Shown here piece after piece: positions 32,491 to 41,204 of a DNA stretch of 56,931 nucleotides. Origin of the DNA: an uncultured Eubacteriales bacterium (lineage in GTDB: Bacteria > Bacillota > Clostridia > Oscillospirales > CAG-272); NCBI GenBank assembly GCA_934393265.1, contig CAKRQL010000017.1, positions 1 to 56,931 on the forward strand, given 5' to 3'. The notes beneath the pieces are model-generated. The model did no database searches. It worked only from the letters and a program-made list of their open reading frames with translations, and had not been told where the DNA came from. Position 1 is the first letter of the stretch, and each line of letters begins with the position of its first letter. A program made the position numbers and the translations under genes.

Positions 32491-33506
32491 AAGAGATAAT
32501 AACGACACCCGGCGGGCATGAATATAAAATAACGATAGGCAGCGGGCTGATATCCCGGGCTGAGGAATTCATCCCCTCCGGAGGAAAGAATTTTATACTC
32601 ACGGATGACGGGGTGCCCGGGTATGCCGACGCCCTCGCCGCGCGGGTCGGCGGTACTGTATTCACCGTCCCCGCCGGAGAGAGCTCAAAGAGCGCAGAGA
32701 TGCTCCTGCGCGTTATATCGGCGATGTCCTCCGCCGGGCTCGGTCGCCGGGACAGGCTCATCGCCGTTGGGGGCGGGGTCGTCGGTGACCTCGGCGGCTT
32801 CTGCGCGTCGGTCTACATGCGCGGGATAGATTTTTACAATTTTCCGACAACGCTCCTCTCCCAGGTAGACTCATCGGTCGGGGGCAAGAACGGGCTCGAC
32901 ATAAACGGAATAAAAAATCAGATAGGCACATTTTATCAGCCGCGGGGGGTTGTCATAGACACCGACACGCTCCGCACCCTGCCGCCAAGACAGGTAGCCT
33001 CCGGCGTCTGCGAGGCACTGAAAATGGCTATGACCTCGGACAGGGATTTATTTGAGCTAATAGAGCGCGACGGCTTCACGGAGCAAAACGCAGAGGAGAT
33101 AATCTGCCGCGCGGTGGACATAAAGCGCCGGGTCGTCGAGGCGGACGAACGCGAGGGCGGGCTCCGCCGTATACTCAACTTCGGGCACACGATAGGTCAC
33201 GCGATAGAGAGCTCCGCAGGGCTCGGCACACTTACGCACGGCGAGTGCGTCGCGCTCGGTATTCTGCCTATGATTCCCGAAGGGCTCCGCAAAAGGGTCA
33301 TACCCGTGTATGAAAAACTCGGTCTGCCGACCGACTACACCTGTGACTGCGGAGCACTCGTAAAATACATGGAGCACGACAAAAAGGCAGAGGGCGAGAC
33401 GCTCCTTGCCGTGCTCGTCGACAAAATCGGAGAATGTCACACAGAGCGCATGACCCCAAAAGAGCTTGCAGAGCGGGCGGGCGCGCTCTACGGAGAGAAA
33501 AGATGA
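32487..33506 (+). CDS. aroB: 3-dehydroquinate synthase
   Basis: A 339-residue NAD- and metal-dependent enzyme for the second step of the shikimate pathway, from DAHP to 3-dehydroquinate. Motifs: AVGGGVVGDLGGFCASVYMR (NAD-binding), PTTLLSQVDSSVGGKNGLD (substrate), RRILNFGHTIGHAIE (zinc His) and LTHGECVALG (second His). Length is typical. Its ATG lies in the ATGA overlap with the aminotransferase gene, and its stop overlaps aroC in the same way. Confidence 0.96.
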   Translation: MKEIITTPGGHEYKITIGSGLISRAEEFIPSGGKNFILTDDGVPGYADALAARVGGTVFTVPAGESSKSAEMLLRVISAMSSAGLGRRDRLIAVGGGVVGDLGGFCASVYMRGIDFYNFPTTLLSQVDSSVGGKNGLDINGIKNQIGTFYQPRGVVIDTDTLRTLPPRQVASGVCEALKMAMTSDRDLFELIERDGFTEQNAEEIICRAVDIKRRVVEADEREGGLRRILNFGHTIGHAIESSAGLGTLTHGECVALGILPMIPEGLRKRVIPVYEKLGLPTDYTCDCGALVKYMEHDKKAEGETLLAVLVDKIGECHTERMTPKELAERAGALYGEKR

Positions 33507-34603
33507 AAAACACGTTCGGAAGCAATATAAAGCTGACCCTCTTCGGCGAGAGCCACGGAGAGGCGATCGGCGCGGTGCTCGACGGGCTGCCCGCAGGGCT
33601 GCCGGTCAATGAAGAGTACATCGCCTCGTGCATGAGACGGCGCGCGGCGTACGGAAAAATATCGACGGCGCGAAGAGAGGCAGACGCTTTTTCGCTCGTC
33701 AGCGGGGTCTATAACAGCAGGACGACCGGGAGCCCGATAACGGCTGTCATAAGGAATACGGACACTCGCTCCTCCGACTATGAAAAGCTTTCTGACACGC
33801 CGCGCCCGGCGCACGCCGACTATACAGCCGCGGTGCGCTATCACGGGTTCTCCGACCCGAGGGGCGGTGGGCACTTTTCCGGGCGGCTGACGGCACCCGT
33901 AGTCTGCCTCGGCTCGCTCGTGCGGTATGTGCTCTCCCTGCGGGGGATAACCCTTGCGACGCATATAAAGTCCCTCTTTGGGATATGCGACGACGGATTT
34001 TCAGGTGACCCGCGCGAGGCAGAGCTCCTCCTTTCCCACGTGTTCCCCACCCTCTCGGAGGAGACAGGACGGAAAATGACGGAAAAAATCGAGGAGGCGG
34101 CGGCACGGGGCGACAGCGTCGGCGGGATACTCGAGGGGGCGATATACGGGCTGCCCGCCGGAGTCGGCGAGCCGTTCTTTGACAGTCTTGAGGGGGTTCT
34201 CGCCCACGGGCTGTTCGCTATTCCCGGGGTCAAGGGAGTTGAGTTCGGGCTCGGGTTCGGATACGGCACTGCCACAGGCTCGGAGGTCAATGACCCATTT
34301 ATTATCCGCGACGGCAGAGTGGCGACAAGGACAAACAACTGCGGCGGCGTGCTCGGCGGTCTCTCAAACGGAGAGCCGATCATCTACCGGGTCGCGATGA
34401 AGCCGACGCCGTCAATATCGCTCCCGCAAAGGAGCGTCAACATAAGAACCTCCGAGGAGACGGAGATAACCGTGCACGGTCGGCATGACCCGGCGATAGT
34501 CCACCGGGCGGCGGTGGTCTGCGATTCTGTCGCATCTCTCGCCGTCTGCGACCTGCTCGCCTCCCGGTACGGCTCTGACGCCATTGCGGAGGGTCTGATA
34601 TGA
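33503..34603 (+). CDS. aroC: Chorismate synthase
   Basis: A 366-residue FMN-dependent enzyme for the last step to chorismate. The N-terminal TLFGESHGEAIGAVLDGLPAG, GGGHFSGRLTA and the C-terminal RTNNCGGVLGGLSNGEPI signature are present, as is KPTPSISLPQ. The start at 33503 sits in an ATGA overlap with the aroB stop; a longer frame starting inside aroB is rejected. Length matches the family. Confidence 0.96.
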   Translation: MKNTFGSNIKLTLFGESHGEAIGAVLDGLPAGLPVNEEYIASCMRRRAAYGKISTARREADAFSLVSGVYNSRTTGSPITAVIRNTDTRSSDYEKLSDTPRPAHADYTAAVRYHGFSDPRGGGHFSGRLTAPVVCLGSLVRYVLSLRGITLATHIKSLFGICDDGFSGDPREAELLLSHVFPTLSEETGRKMTEKIEEAAARGDSVGGILEGAIYGLPAGVGEPFFDSLEGVLAHGLFAIPGVKGVEFGLGFGYGTATGSEVNDPFIIRDGRVATRTNNCGGVLGGLSNGEPIIYRVAMKPTPSISLPQRSVNIRTSEETEITVHGRHDPAIVHRAAVVCDSVASLAVCDLLASRYGSDAIAEGLI

Positions 34604-35841
34604 AGTACGGGTGCATCGGCGGGAGACTGGCGCACAGCTTTTCCCGCGAGATACACGCCTGCCTCGACACGCGTGAGTATGCGCTGTGCGAGCTCGCCCC
34701 GGAGGAGCTCCCGGAGTTTTTCCGGAAGCGGGATTTTCTCGGAATAAACGTCACGATTCCCTACAAGGAGGCGGTCATTCCCTACCTTGACGGCATTGAC
34801 CCGGAGGCGCGGGAGATAGGTGCTGTCAATACTATTGTAAACCGCGGCGGAAGGCTCACGGGCTACAACACCGATGTATACGGCATGAGATGCCTTGCGA
34901 GGTCGGCGAGGATAGACTTTACCGGAAGAAAGGTCCTTATCTGCGGGACGGGGGGAACCTCAAAAACCGCGGTCTACGTCGCAAGAAGCGGCGGAGCCGC
35001 GGAGGTAATCCGCCTCTCGCGCACGGGAAACGAGGGAGCACTCTCATATGAAGAGGCATACAGGCTTCACACCGACGCACAGATAATCATAAACACCACC
35101 CCGGCAGGAATGTACCCCGACGGGATAGGTAAGGCTGCAATTGATATTTCACGCTTCCCCTCTCTTACGGGGGTTATCGACGCGGTGTATAATCCCCTGC
35201 GCAGTGCGCTCTGCCTTTCGGCACGGCGGCGGGGGATCCCTGCGGAGGGCGGGCTCCTCATGCTCGTCATGCAGGGTGTGCGCGCCTCGGAAATATTCAC
35301 AGGGCAGGTATACAGTGAAGAAAAGGCGGGGGGCGTGTATAAAAAACTGCTGTCCGAAAAGGAAAACACGGTTCTCATCGGTATGCCGGGGTGCGGCAAG
35401 AGCACCGTCGGCAGACTGCTCGCAAAAATCAGCGGGCGCGAATTTATCGACACGGACGAGATAATATGCCAAAGGCTCGGCACCGATATACCGACGGTGT
35501 TTTGCGATATGGGCGAGCCGTATTTTCGCGACGCCGAGAGCGAGGTAATAAAGGATGTCACGCGGGTCGGCGGGCGGATAATATCCACCGGGGGCGGCGC
35601 AATACTCCGTGAGGGGAATGTCGACGCGCTGCGCCAGAACGGACGGATATATTTCATAGACCGACCGGCGGAGGAAATCATCCCGACGGATGACCGCCCG
35701 CTCGCAAAAAGCAGAGAGGACATCGCGCGCCTCATGCAGCAGAGACACGGAATATATATCTCTGCGGCAGATTTTGTGATACACGGCGGGACGCCGGAGG
35801 AAATCGCAGAAAAAATCACGGAGGAGAGCGGACTTTTATGA
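34600..35841 (+). CDS. aroE-aroK: Bifunctional shikimate dehydrogenase / shikimate kinase
   Basis: A 413-residue fusion of two consecutive but non-adjacent pathway activities. Residues 1-250 are shikimate dehydrogenase: HSFSREIH (shikimate-binding Ser residues), NVTIPYKEAV (catalytic Lys), GAVNTIV, GYNTDVYG (Asp) and the nucleotide loop ICGTGGTSKTAV. Residues 257-413 are shikimate kinase: P-loop GMPGCGKSTVGRLLA, DTDEII, YFRDAESEV, STGGGAIL and DDRPLA. The kinase part is slightly shorter than the usual 165-175 residues. No stop codon or frameshift separates the two, and both keep their key residues, so the fusion looks functional. ATGA overlaps join it to aroC and aroQ. Confidence 0.94.
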   Translation: MKYGCIGGRLAHSFSREIHACLDTREYALCELAPEELPEFFRKRDFLGINVTIPYKEAVIPYLDGIDPEAREIGAVNTIVNRGGRLTGYNTDVYGMRCLARSARIDFTGRKVLICGTGGTSKTAVYVARSGGAAEVIRLSRTGNEGALSYEEAYRLHTDAQIIINTTPAGMYPDGIGKAAIDISRFPSLTGVIDAVYNPLRSALCLSARRRGIPAEGGLLMLVMQGVRASEIFTGQVYSEEKAGGVYKKLLSEKENTVLIGMPGCGKSTVGRLLAKISGREFIDTDEIICQRLGTDIPTVFCDMGEPYFRDAESEVIKDVTRVGGRIISTGGGAILREGNVDALRQNGRIYFIDRPAEEIIPTDDRPLAKSREDIARLMQQRHGIYISAADFVIHGGTPEEIAEKITEESGLL

Positions 35842-36299
35842 AAAATACAGGCAAAAAAATATATGTAATAAACGGCGCGAACCTCAATCTTCTCGGAATA
35901 AGGGAGCCCGCGATATACGGAAAAGAGGACTACTCCTCTCTTTGTACACGCCTTTCGGAATACATAACCGGGCGCGCTTACACGCCGGTCATATACCAGT
36001 CAAACCACGAGGGCGACATTGTGGACAAAATCCAGTCTGCGCTCTCCGATGATGTTCTCGGGATAGTTATAAATCCCGGCGGGTACACCCACACGTCCGT
36101 AGCTATACCCGACGCCATCAGCGCGGTATCGCTCCCGGCGGTGGAGGTGCACATCTCCGACCCGGACGCGCGCGAGGACTTCCGGCATGTAAGCTACATA
36201 CGCCCGGTCTGCGTCGCGACGGTGAAGGGGCACGGCGTCTCGGGATATTTTGAGGCTGTCGACCTTCTTATCCGGGAGTACGGCGAAAATGAGAGTTAA
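35838..36299 (+). CDS. aroQ: Type II 3-dehydroquinate dehydratase
   Basis: A 153-residue enzyme for the third shikimate step. Type II signatures: INGANLNLLGIREPAIYG (with the catalytic Tyr), QSNHEGDIVDKI, INPGGYTHTSVAI (Asn and His) and VEVHISDP. It forms a dodecamer in known relatives. The ATGA overlap with aroE-aroK and the 11-bp overlap with aroA keep it in translation coupling. Confidence 0.96.
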   Translation: MKNTGKKIYVINGANLNLLGIREPAIYGKEDYSSLCTRLSEYITGRAYTPVIYQSNHEGDIVDKIQSALSDDVLGIVINPGGYTHTSVAIPDAISAVSLPAVEVHISDPDAREDFRHVSYIRPVCVATVKGHGVSGYFEAVDLLIREYGENES

Positions 36300-37500
36300 A
36301 ATAAGCGCGGGACACGCCCGCGGCGAGGTATATGCGCCGCCGTCAAAGAGCATGGCGCACCGCCTGTTGATACTCGCGGCGATGTCCGGCGGGGTATGCC
36401 GGGTGCACGGGACAGCCGACTGTGACGATGTGCGGGCTACTGTCGACTGTCTCGGCTCGCTCGGTATCGGGACGCACGCGGACGGGGACACGCTGACGGT
36501 CTTTGGACGGGATTTCCGCACTCTGACCCCCCACTCTCCCCTCCTCTGCCGGGAGAGCGGGAGCACGCTCCGTTTTCTTATCCCCCCTGCCCTCATCTCG
36601 GGTAACGAGACGATATTCCGCGGGGAGCCGCAGCTCATGCGGCGACCGATGGGAATATACGAGGATATTTGCAAAGGTCACGGGCTCGCCTTTCGTCGGG
36701 GCGACGGGGAGATAGAGGTCTGCGGACCGCTCCTCCCCGGCGAATACACGCTCCCCGGGGATGTATCGAGCCAGTTTGTATCAGGACTTCTGTTCGCGCT
36801 TCCCGTCCTCCCCGGCGACTCGGTAATCCGGATAAGCGGAAGGATAGAGAGCCGCTCATACATAGGACTTACGCTCCGCGCGCTCGCACTCTTCGGGATA
36901 CGTGCGGCATGGCGGGACGAGCGGACGATAGATATTCCCGGCGGGCAGACGCCGCGCGCGGGAGATGTATACGTAGAGGGCGACTGGTCAGGAGCGGCAT
37001 TTATTGACGCACTCAATCTCTTCGGCTCTGACGTTACGCTCCGTGGGCTCGACCCGGAGTCGGCACAGGGGGACAAGGTTTACAGACAGCACTTTGCCGC
37101 GCTGTCCCGCGGGGTGCCGGTGATACACATCGGCGACTGTCCCGACCTCGGTCCCGTGCTCTTCGCCGTCGCGGCGGCGAAGCACGGCGGGATATTCACG
37201 GGGACGCGCAGGCTGAAAATAAAGGAGTCTGACCGGGCGGCGGCAATGTGCGAGGAGCTCGCTAAATTCGGGTGTCTGCTCGATGTGCGCGAGGACAGCG
37301 TCATTGTCTACCCAAGGGAATTTCACGCCCCGACAGAGGCTCTCTTAGGGCACGGAGACCACAGGATAGTCATGGCACTCTCGGTGCTCCTCACCATAAC
37401 CGGAGGAGAGCTTGACGGCGCGGAGGCTGTCGCAAAGAGCTATCCCGGCTTCTTTGCCGACCTCAGAGCTCTCGGAATAAAGGTGGATACGGAATCATGA
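36289..37500 (+). CDS. aroA: 5-enolpyruvylshikimate-3-phosphate synthase
   Basis: A 403-residue enzyme joining shikimate 3-phosphate and phosphoenolpyruvate. It has YAPPSKSMAHRLLILAAMSG (substrate Lys and Ser), the SGSTLRFL-type loop ESGSTLRFLIP, the DVSSQFVSGLL block and RLKIKESDRAAAM. It is a little shorter than the usual 425 residues. The PEP-site loop reads ESGSTLRF, a class II-like variation of NAGTALRP, which in known enzymes goes with lower glyphosate sensitivity (established for the family, not tested here). The ATG at 36289 overlaps the aroQ end by 11 bp. Confidence 0.94.
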   Translation: MRVKISAGHARGEVYAPPSKSMAHRLLILAAMSGGVCRVHGTADCDDVRATVDCLGSLGIGTHADGDTLTVFGRDFRTLTPHSPLLCRESGSTLRFLIPPALISGNETIFRGEPQLMRRPMGIYEDICKGHGLAFRRGDGEIEVCGPLLPGEYTLPGDVSSQFVSGLLFALPVLPGDSVIRISGRIESRSYIGLTLRALALFGIRAAWRDERTIDIPGGQTPRAGDVYVEGDWSGAAFIDALNLFGSDVTLRGLDPESAQGDKVYRQHFAALSRGVPVIHIGDCPDLGPVLFAVAAAKHGGIFTGTRRLKIKESDRAAAMCEELAKFGCLLDVREDSVIVYPREFHAPTEALLGHGDHRIVMALSVLLTITGGELDGAEAVAKSYPGFFADLRALGIKVDTES

Positions 37501-38360
37501 AGCTTACAAAGGACACAAAAATACTTATAATCGGACTCGGCGTCATAGGCGGGTCATACGCCGCGGCACTGACAAAGGCGGGCTATCGCGTCAGGTGCAT
37601 AACGAAGGCACAGGCGGACATAGACTACGCTCTCGCACGCGGGATGATAGAATGCGGGACGACGGAGGTCGACCCGGAGCTCATAGGCGACGCAGAGCTG
37701 ATGGTTTTCGCCATATACCCCGGCGCGTTTGTCGAATGGGCGGAGAATTACGGTCACATGATACGCCCCGGAACGCTCGTCACCGATGTTACCGGCGTCA
37801 AGTCCGACATTGTACCGCGGGTTCAGGCGCTGCTCCCCCGCGGAGTCGAATTTATCGCCGCGCACCCCATGGCTGGGCGGGAGAAAAGCGGAGTCGAGTT
37901 CAGCGACCCGGCGGTCTTTCACGGGGCTAACTACATTGTCACGCCGACGGAAAGGAACACGGAGGAGGCTATCGACCTCTGCTGTGAGCTCGGGCGGGTG
38001 CTCGGCTTTTACAGGATAAGTATACTCACCCCGGCGGAGCACGACAGAATGATAGCATTTCTCTCGCAGCTTACGCACTGTATCGCCGTGTCTCTCATGA
38101 ATGCGGAGTCTGCCGGGGGGCTCGAAAAATACACGGGCGACTCATTCCGTGATCTCACGAGAATAGCGAAGATAAACGACGAGATGTGGTCGGAGCTCTT
38201 TCTTCGCAACAGGGACGCCCTGCTTTCCGAGATGGACGCATTTGAAAAGGAATTTCACTCTCTGCGCGACATGATAGCAAGCGGAGAGCGCGAAGAGCTA
38301 CGGAAAAAAATGAGACGTGCGACGGTGAAGAGAGTTCTCTTTGACAAGCCGGTCATTTAA
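37497..38360 (+). CDS. tyrA: Prephenate dehydrogenase
   Basis: A 287-residue NAD-dependent enzyme that makes 4-hydroxyphenylpyruvate on the tyrosine branch. The Rossmann motif is IIGLGVIGGSYAAAL (residues 11-25); AHPMAGREKSGVEFSD is the prephenate-binding His block; FLSQLTHCIAVSLMN completes the fold. There is no C-terminal ACT domain, so feedback control of the kind found in longer TyrA proteins is not expected. An arogenate dehydrogenase activity cannot be excluded. Joined to aroA by an ATGA overlap. Confidence 0.92.
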   Translation: MKLTKDTKILIIGLGVIGGSYAAALTKAGYRVRCITKAQADIDYALARGMIECGTTEVDPELIGDAELMVFAIYPGAFVEWAENYGHMIRPGTLVTDVTGVKSDIVPRVQALLPRGVEFIAAHPMAGREKSGVEFSDPAVFHGANYIVTPTERNTEEAIDLCCELGRVLGFYRISILTPAEHDRMIAFLSQLTHCIAVSLMNAESAGGLEKYTGDSFRDLTRIAKINDEMWSELFLRNRDALLSEMDAFEKEFHSLRDMIASGEREELRKKMRRATVKRVLFDKPVI

Positions 38361-38372
38361 GGAGGTGTTTTT

Positions 38373-39404
38373 ATGAATATGGATTTTTACAGGAAGCTCC
38401 CAATACCGAAGGACGTTAAAGAGCAGTTTCCCATAAGCCCGGAGGCGGCGGCGGTGCGCGAGGGGCGCATACGCGAGCTTGAGAATATACTCTCCGGGAA
38501 GGACGACCGGTTTCTTCTCGTTATAGGTCCCTGCTCTGCCGACAACGAGGACGCGGTTATGGATTATATTTACAGAATAGCGCGTATCGCCGAGCGGGTG
38601 GCAGACAAAATCATGATAGTGCCGAGGATATACACGAACAAGCCGAGAACGACCGGCGAGGGCTACAAGGGTATGCTCCACCAGCCCGACCCGAACGGCG
38701 CGCCAGACCTGCTCACAGGGCTCCTCGCTATACGGAGGCTCCACATGCGGGCACTGTGCGAGACGGGGCTCGGCTGTGCAGACGAGATGCTCTATCCCGA
38801 AAACCACCGCTATCTCTCCGACATACTCACCTATGTTGCCGTCGGAGCACGATCCGTAGAGGACCAGCAGCACAGGCTCACCTCCAGCGGGCTCGACATC
38901 CCCGTCGGAATGAAAAATCCGACGGGCGGCGACATCTCTATAATGATGAACGCGATACGCGCGGCGCAGGGCTCACACACCTTCATATACCGCGGATGGG
39001 AGGTGCGGAGCCACGGAAACCCGTATGCCCACGCAATTCTGCGCGGTTATGTGGACAAGCAGGGGAAATCCCACCCGAACTACCACTACGAGGACCTCAT
39101 CGACCTTGCGGCTGTGTATGCGGAGTCCGGTCTCGGAAACCCTGCTGTGCTTATCGACACGAACCACTCGAACTCCGCAAAGAGGTATGACGAGCAGCCG
39201 AGGATAGCAAAAGAGGTGCTCCACAGTATGCGACAGTCGGGGGACATACGACGGCTCGTGCGCGGGCTCATGATAGAGAGTTATCTTGTCGACGGGGCGC
39301 AGAAAATCTCGGCGGACGAGATATACGGAAAGTCGATTACCGACCCCTGTCTCGGTATAGAAAAGACCGAGCGGCTGATATACGAGATAGCGGAGCTCGT
39401 TTAA
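38373..39404 (+). CDS. aroF: DAHP synthase, class I
   Basis: A 343-residue enzyme for the entry step, condensing erythrose 4-phosphate and phosphoenolpyruvate. Motifs: VIGPCSADNEDAVMDYI, VPRIYTNKPRTTGEGYKGM, GARSVEDQQHRLTSSG, MKNPTGGD, and DTNHSNSAKRYDEQ (metal-binding His region). It is a type I-alpha (AroF/G/H-like) form with an N-terminal extension of about 45 residues, which in relatives takes part in feedback inhibition, so tyrosine or phenylalanine sensitivity is plausible. It has its own strong ribosome site (AAGGAGGTG) 12 bp after tyrA and is the last gene of the operon. The symbol aroF is by similarity of class, not isoenzyme. Confidence 0.93.
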   Translation: MNMDFYRKLPIPKDVKEQFPISPEAAAVREGRIRELENILSGKDDRFLLVIGPCSADNEDAVMDYIYRIARIAERVADKIMIVPRIYTNKPRTTGEGYKGMLHQPDPNGAPDLLTGLLAIRRLHMRALCETGLGCADEMLYPENHRYLSDILTYVAVGARSVEDQQHRLTSSGLDIPVGMKNPTGGDISIMMNAIRAAQGSHTFIYRGWEVRSHGNPYAHAILRGYVDKQGKSHPNYHYEDLIDLAAVYAESGLGNPAVLIDTNHSNSAKRYDEQPRIAKEVLHSMRQSGDIRRLVRGLMIESYLVDGAQKISADEIYGKSITDPCLGIEKTERLIYEIAELV

Positions 39405-39451
39405 CGTAGGTGCGGACGCATTTTCCTTGCGTTATAATCTACTGCAAAAAT

Positions 39452-39524
39452 ACCCCCATGGAATGAAGCGAACCGAGAGGTTCGGGCACCTTGCGGTGCG
39501 CCATTCCACGGGGGTGGTTTTTTA
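39452..39524. terminator. Branched, bidirectional terminator between the aro operon and the FAD dehydrogenase gene
   Basis: The outer stem ACCCCCATGGAATG pairs with CATTCCACGGGGGT (one mismatch) and encloses two hairpins, GAACC-GAGA-GGTTC (39470-39483) and GCACC-TTGC-GGTGC (39486-39499), giving a three-way junction. A T-run follows on the plus strand and AAAAAT precedes it, giving a T-run on the minus strand. Confidence 0.8.
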
Positions 39525-39543
39525 TGTCGGCGTTTTCGGGAGG

Positions 39544-41139
39544 TTACTTTGTGAGTGAGAGGACGATTGCCTCTGCACAACGGAGACCGTCGACGGCAGA
39601 GGAGACGATGCCTCCCGAATATCCCGCGCCCTCGCCCGCCGCATATAACCCCGGGAAGCCGGGGAGCGAGAAGTCCGGGAGGCGGGTTATCCTCACCGGG
39701 GCGGTCGAGCGGGTCTCTGTCGCCGTTAATACGGCGTCCGGGTACATGTATCCGGGGAGCCATGCGTCAAAATCAGGTATTGCCGCGCGGAGAGAGCCCG
39801 TGACATACGGCGGGAGAACACGGGAAAGGTCATACGGGGCTGTGCCGGGGAGGTATGACGGAAAAACGGAGCCGAAGCCGGAGGGTGCCGGGACGGCGGA
39901 GAGAAAATCCCCGAGGCACTCTGCCGGGGCGACGTAGCCGCCGTGTGCGGCGTATGCCGCGCGCTCCAGTCTCTCCTGCAGCTCTATGCCCGCAAGGGGG
40001 GACGTACCACCGAAGTCATCCGGCGTCAGGGACACGAGGAGGGCGGCATTTGAATTTTCACCGTCGCGCGCGGAGGCGCTCATACCGTTTGTCACAACGC
40101 CGGAGGCGGTCGAGGTCGCTCCGACGACAACGCCGCCCGGGCACATGCAGAAGCTGTAAACACTCCGCCCTCCCGGAAGATGTGTCACAAGGTGATATGA
40201 CGCGGAGCCGAGCCCCGGAGGAGTCGCGCCGCGGTAGACTATCCTGTCGATATATTCTCTCGGGTGCTCTGCCCGGACGCCGACGCCGAAGCCGCGCGGC
40301 TCCATAATCACACCGAGGGACAGAAGCATACGATAGGTATCCCGCGCGCTGTGCCCCGTGGCGAGAACGGCATGGGTGACCTCCTCGCGGTGTGTGCCTT
40401 TTGGGTCGGTATATTCAAGGGCGGATATTCTCCCTCCCCTGCTCACAATTCCGTCGACGCGGGAGGAAAATCGGAAGCTGCCGCCGAGGGATATTATTCT
40501 CTCTCTTATGCCTCGGACGTACCCCCGGAGCTTATCCGTCCCGAGATGGGAGCCGACGGTATACAGAATGTCCTCCGGAGCGCCGTGCGACACAAACTCT
40601 GAAAGGACGCGACGCTTATACTTATCCATAGCGCCGCATTTCAGCTTTCCGTCCGAGAATGTGCCGGCACCGCCCTCGCCGAACTGGATATTTGAGTCGG
40701 GCGAGAGGGTACCCCGTGTATTGAAAAGGCGGACGCGCCCCTCCCTCTCCTCTACTCTCTCGCCGCGCTCAAGGATAACCGGGCGAAGCCCGCACTCAGA
40801 GAGGAGGAGCGCGGCGAACATCCCCGCAGGACCGAAGCCGACGACAGCCGGACGGACGGAGGACAGAGCGGCGGGGGAAACAGGCGGGAGGTGAAAAGAA
40901 AGATCGGCGGCGGTGGTCACCTTTTTCCGGATTTTCAGAAGCCCCGCCTCACGCTCCGGCGGCAGGGAGAGCGCGACGCTCACCTTCCATGAAAATTTAC
41001 CGTCGGAGGATATGAGCACTTTTTTTGTCGGTACGGCGGTTGCCGCCTCATCCGCCGTTACCGGTATTCTCGCCCGGAGGGCGCGGCAAAGCTCATCTTT
41101 TCCGTAGTCTGTCGGAAGCATTATATCCGTCTGTATCAC
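39544..41139 (-). CDS. FAD-dependent dehydrogenase (COG2509-like)
   Basis: A 531-residue flavoprotein of a widespread but uncharacterised bacterial family. Residues 1-90 are a family-typical small N-terminal domain; the FAD-binding motif VVGFGPAGMFAALLLSECGL is near residue 100, followed by ILERG, a second block HAVLATGHSARDTYRML and the C-terminal FAD motif GLYAAGEGAGYSGGI. The FGEGGAGTFSDGKL stretch is conserved in this family. The start is a GTG at 41139, 7 nt after GGGAGG; an ATG six codons later is an alternative. It is convergent with the aro operon and has no obvious operon partner. The substrate is unknown. Confidence 0.85.
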   Translation of the reverse strand: MIQTDIMLPTDYGKDELCRALRARIPVTADEAATAVPTKKVLISSDGKFSWKVSVALSLPPEREAGLLKIRKKVTTAADLSFHLPPVSPAALSSVRPAVVGFGPAGMFAALLLSECGLRPVILERGERVEEREGRVRLFNTRGTLSPDSNIQFGEGGAGTFSDGKLKCGAMDKYKRRVLSEFVSHGAPEDILYTVGSHLGTDKLRGYVRGIRERIISLGGSFRFSSRVDGIVSRGGRISALEYTDPKGTHREEVTHAVLATGHSARDTYRMLLSLGVIMEPRGFGVGVRAEHPREYIDRIVYRGATPPGLGSASYHLVTHLPGGRSVYSFCMCPGGVVVGATSTASGVVTNGMSASARDGENSNAALLVSLTPDDFGGTSPLAGIELQERLERAAYAAHGGYVAPAECLGDFLSAVPAPSGFGSVFPSYLPGTAPYDLSRVLPPYVTGSLRAAIPDFDAWLPGYMYPDAVLTATETRSTAPVRITRLPDFSLPGFPGLYAAGEGAGYSGGIVSSAVDGLRCAEAIVLSLTK

Positions 41140-41204
41140 ATCGCGCCCTCCCTTTTAGTTTATGGCGCCCCGGGTTATAGCTCCCGGGGCGCCGGATTAT
41201 TTTG

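Noticed and set aside
39433..39438. TATAAT box as a promoter for a small RNA after the DAHP synthase gene
   Set aside because: No -35 box lies 16-18 bp upstream and the sequence runs directly into the branched terminator.
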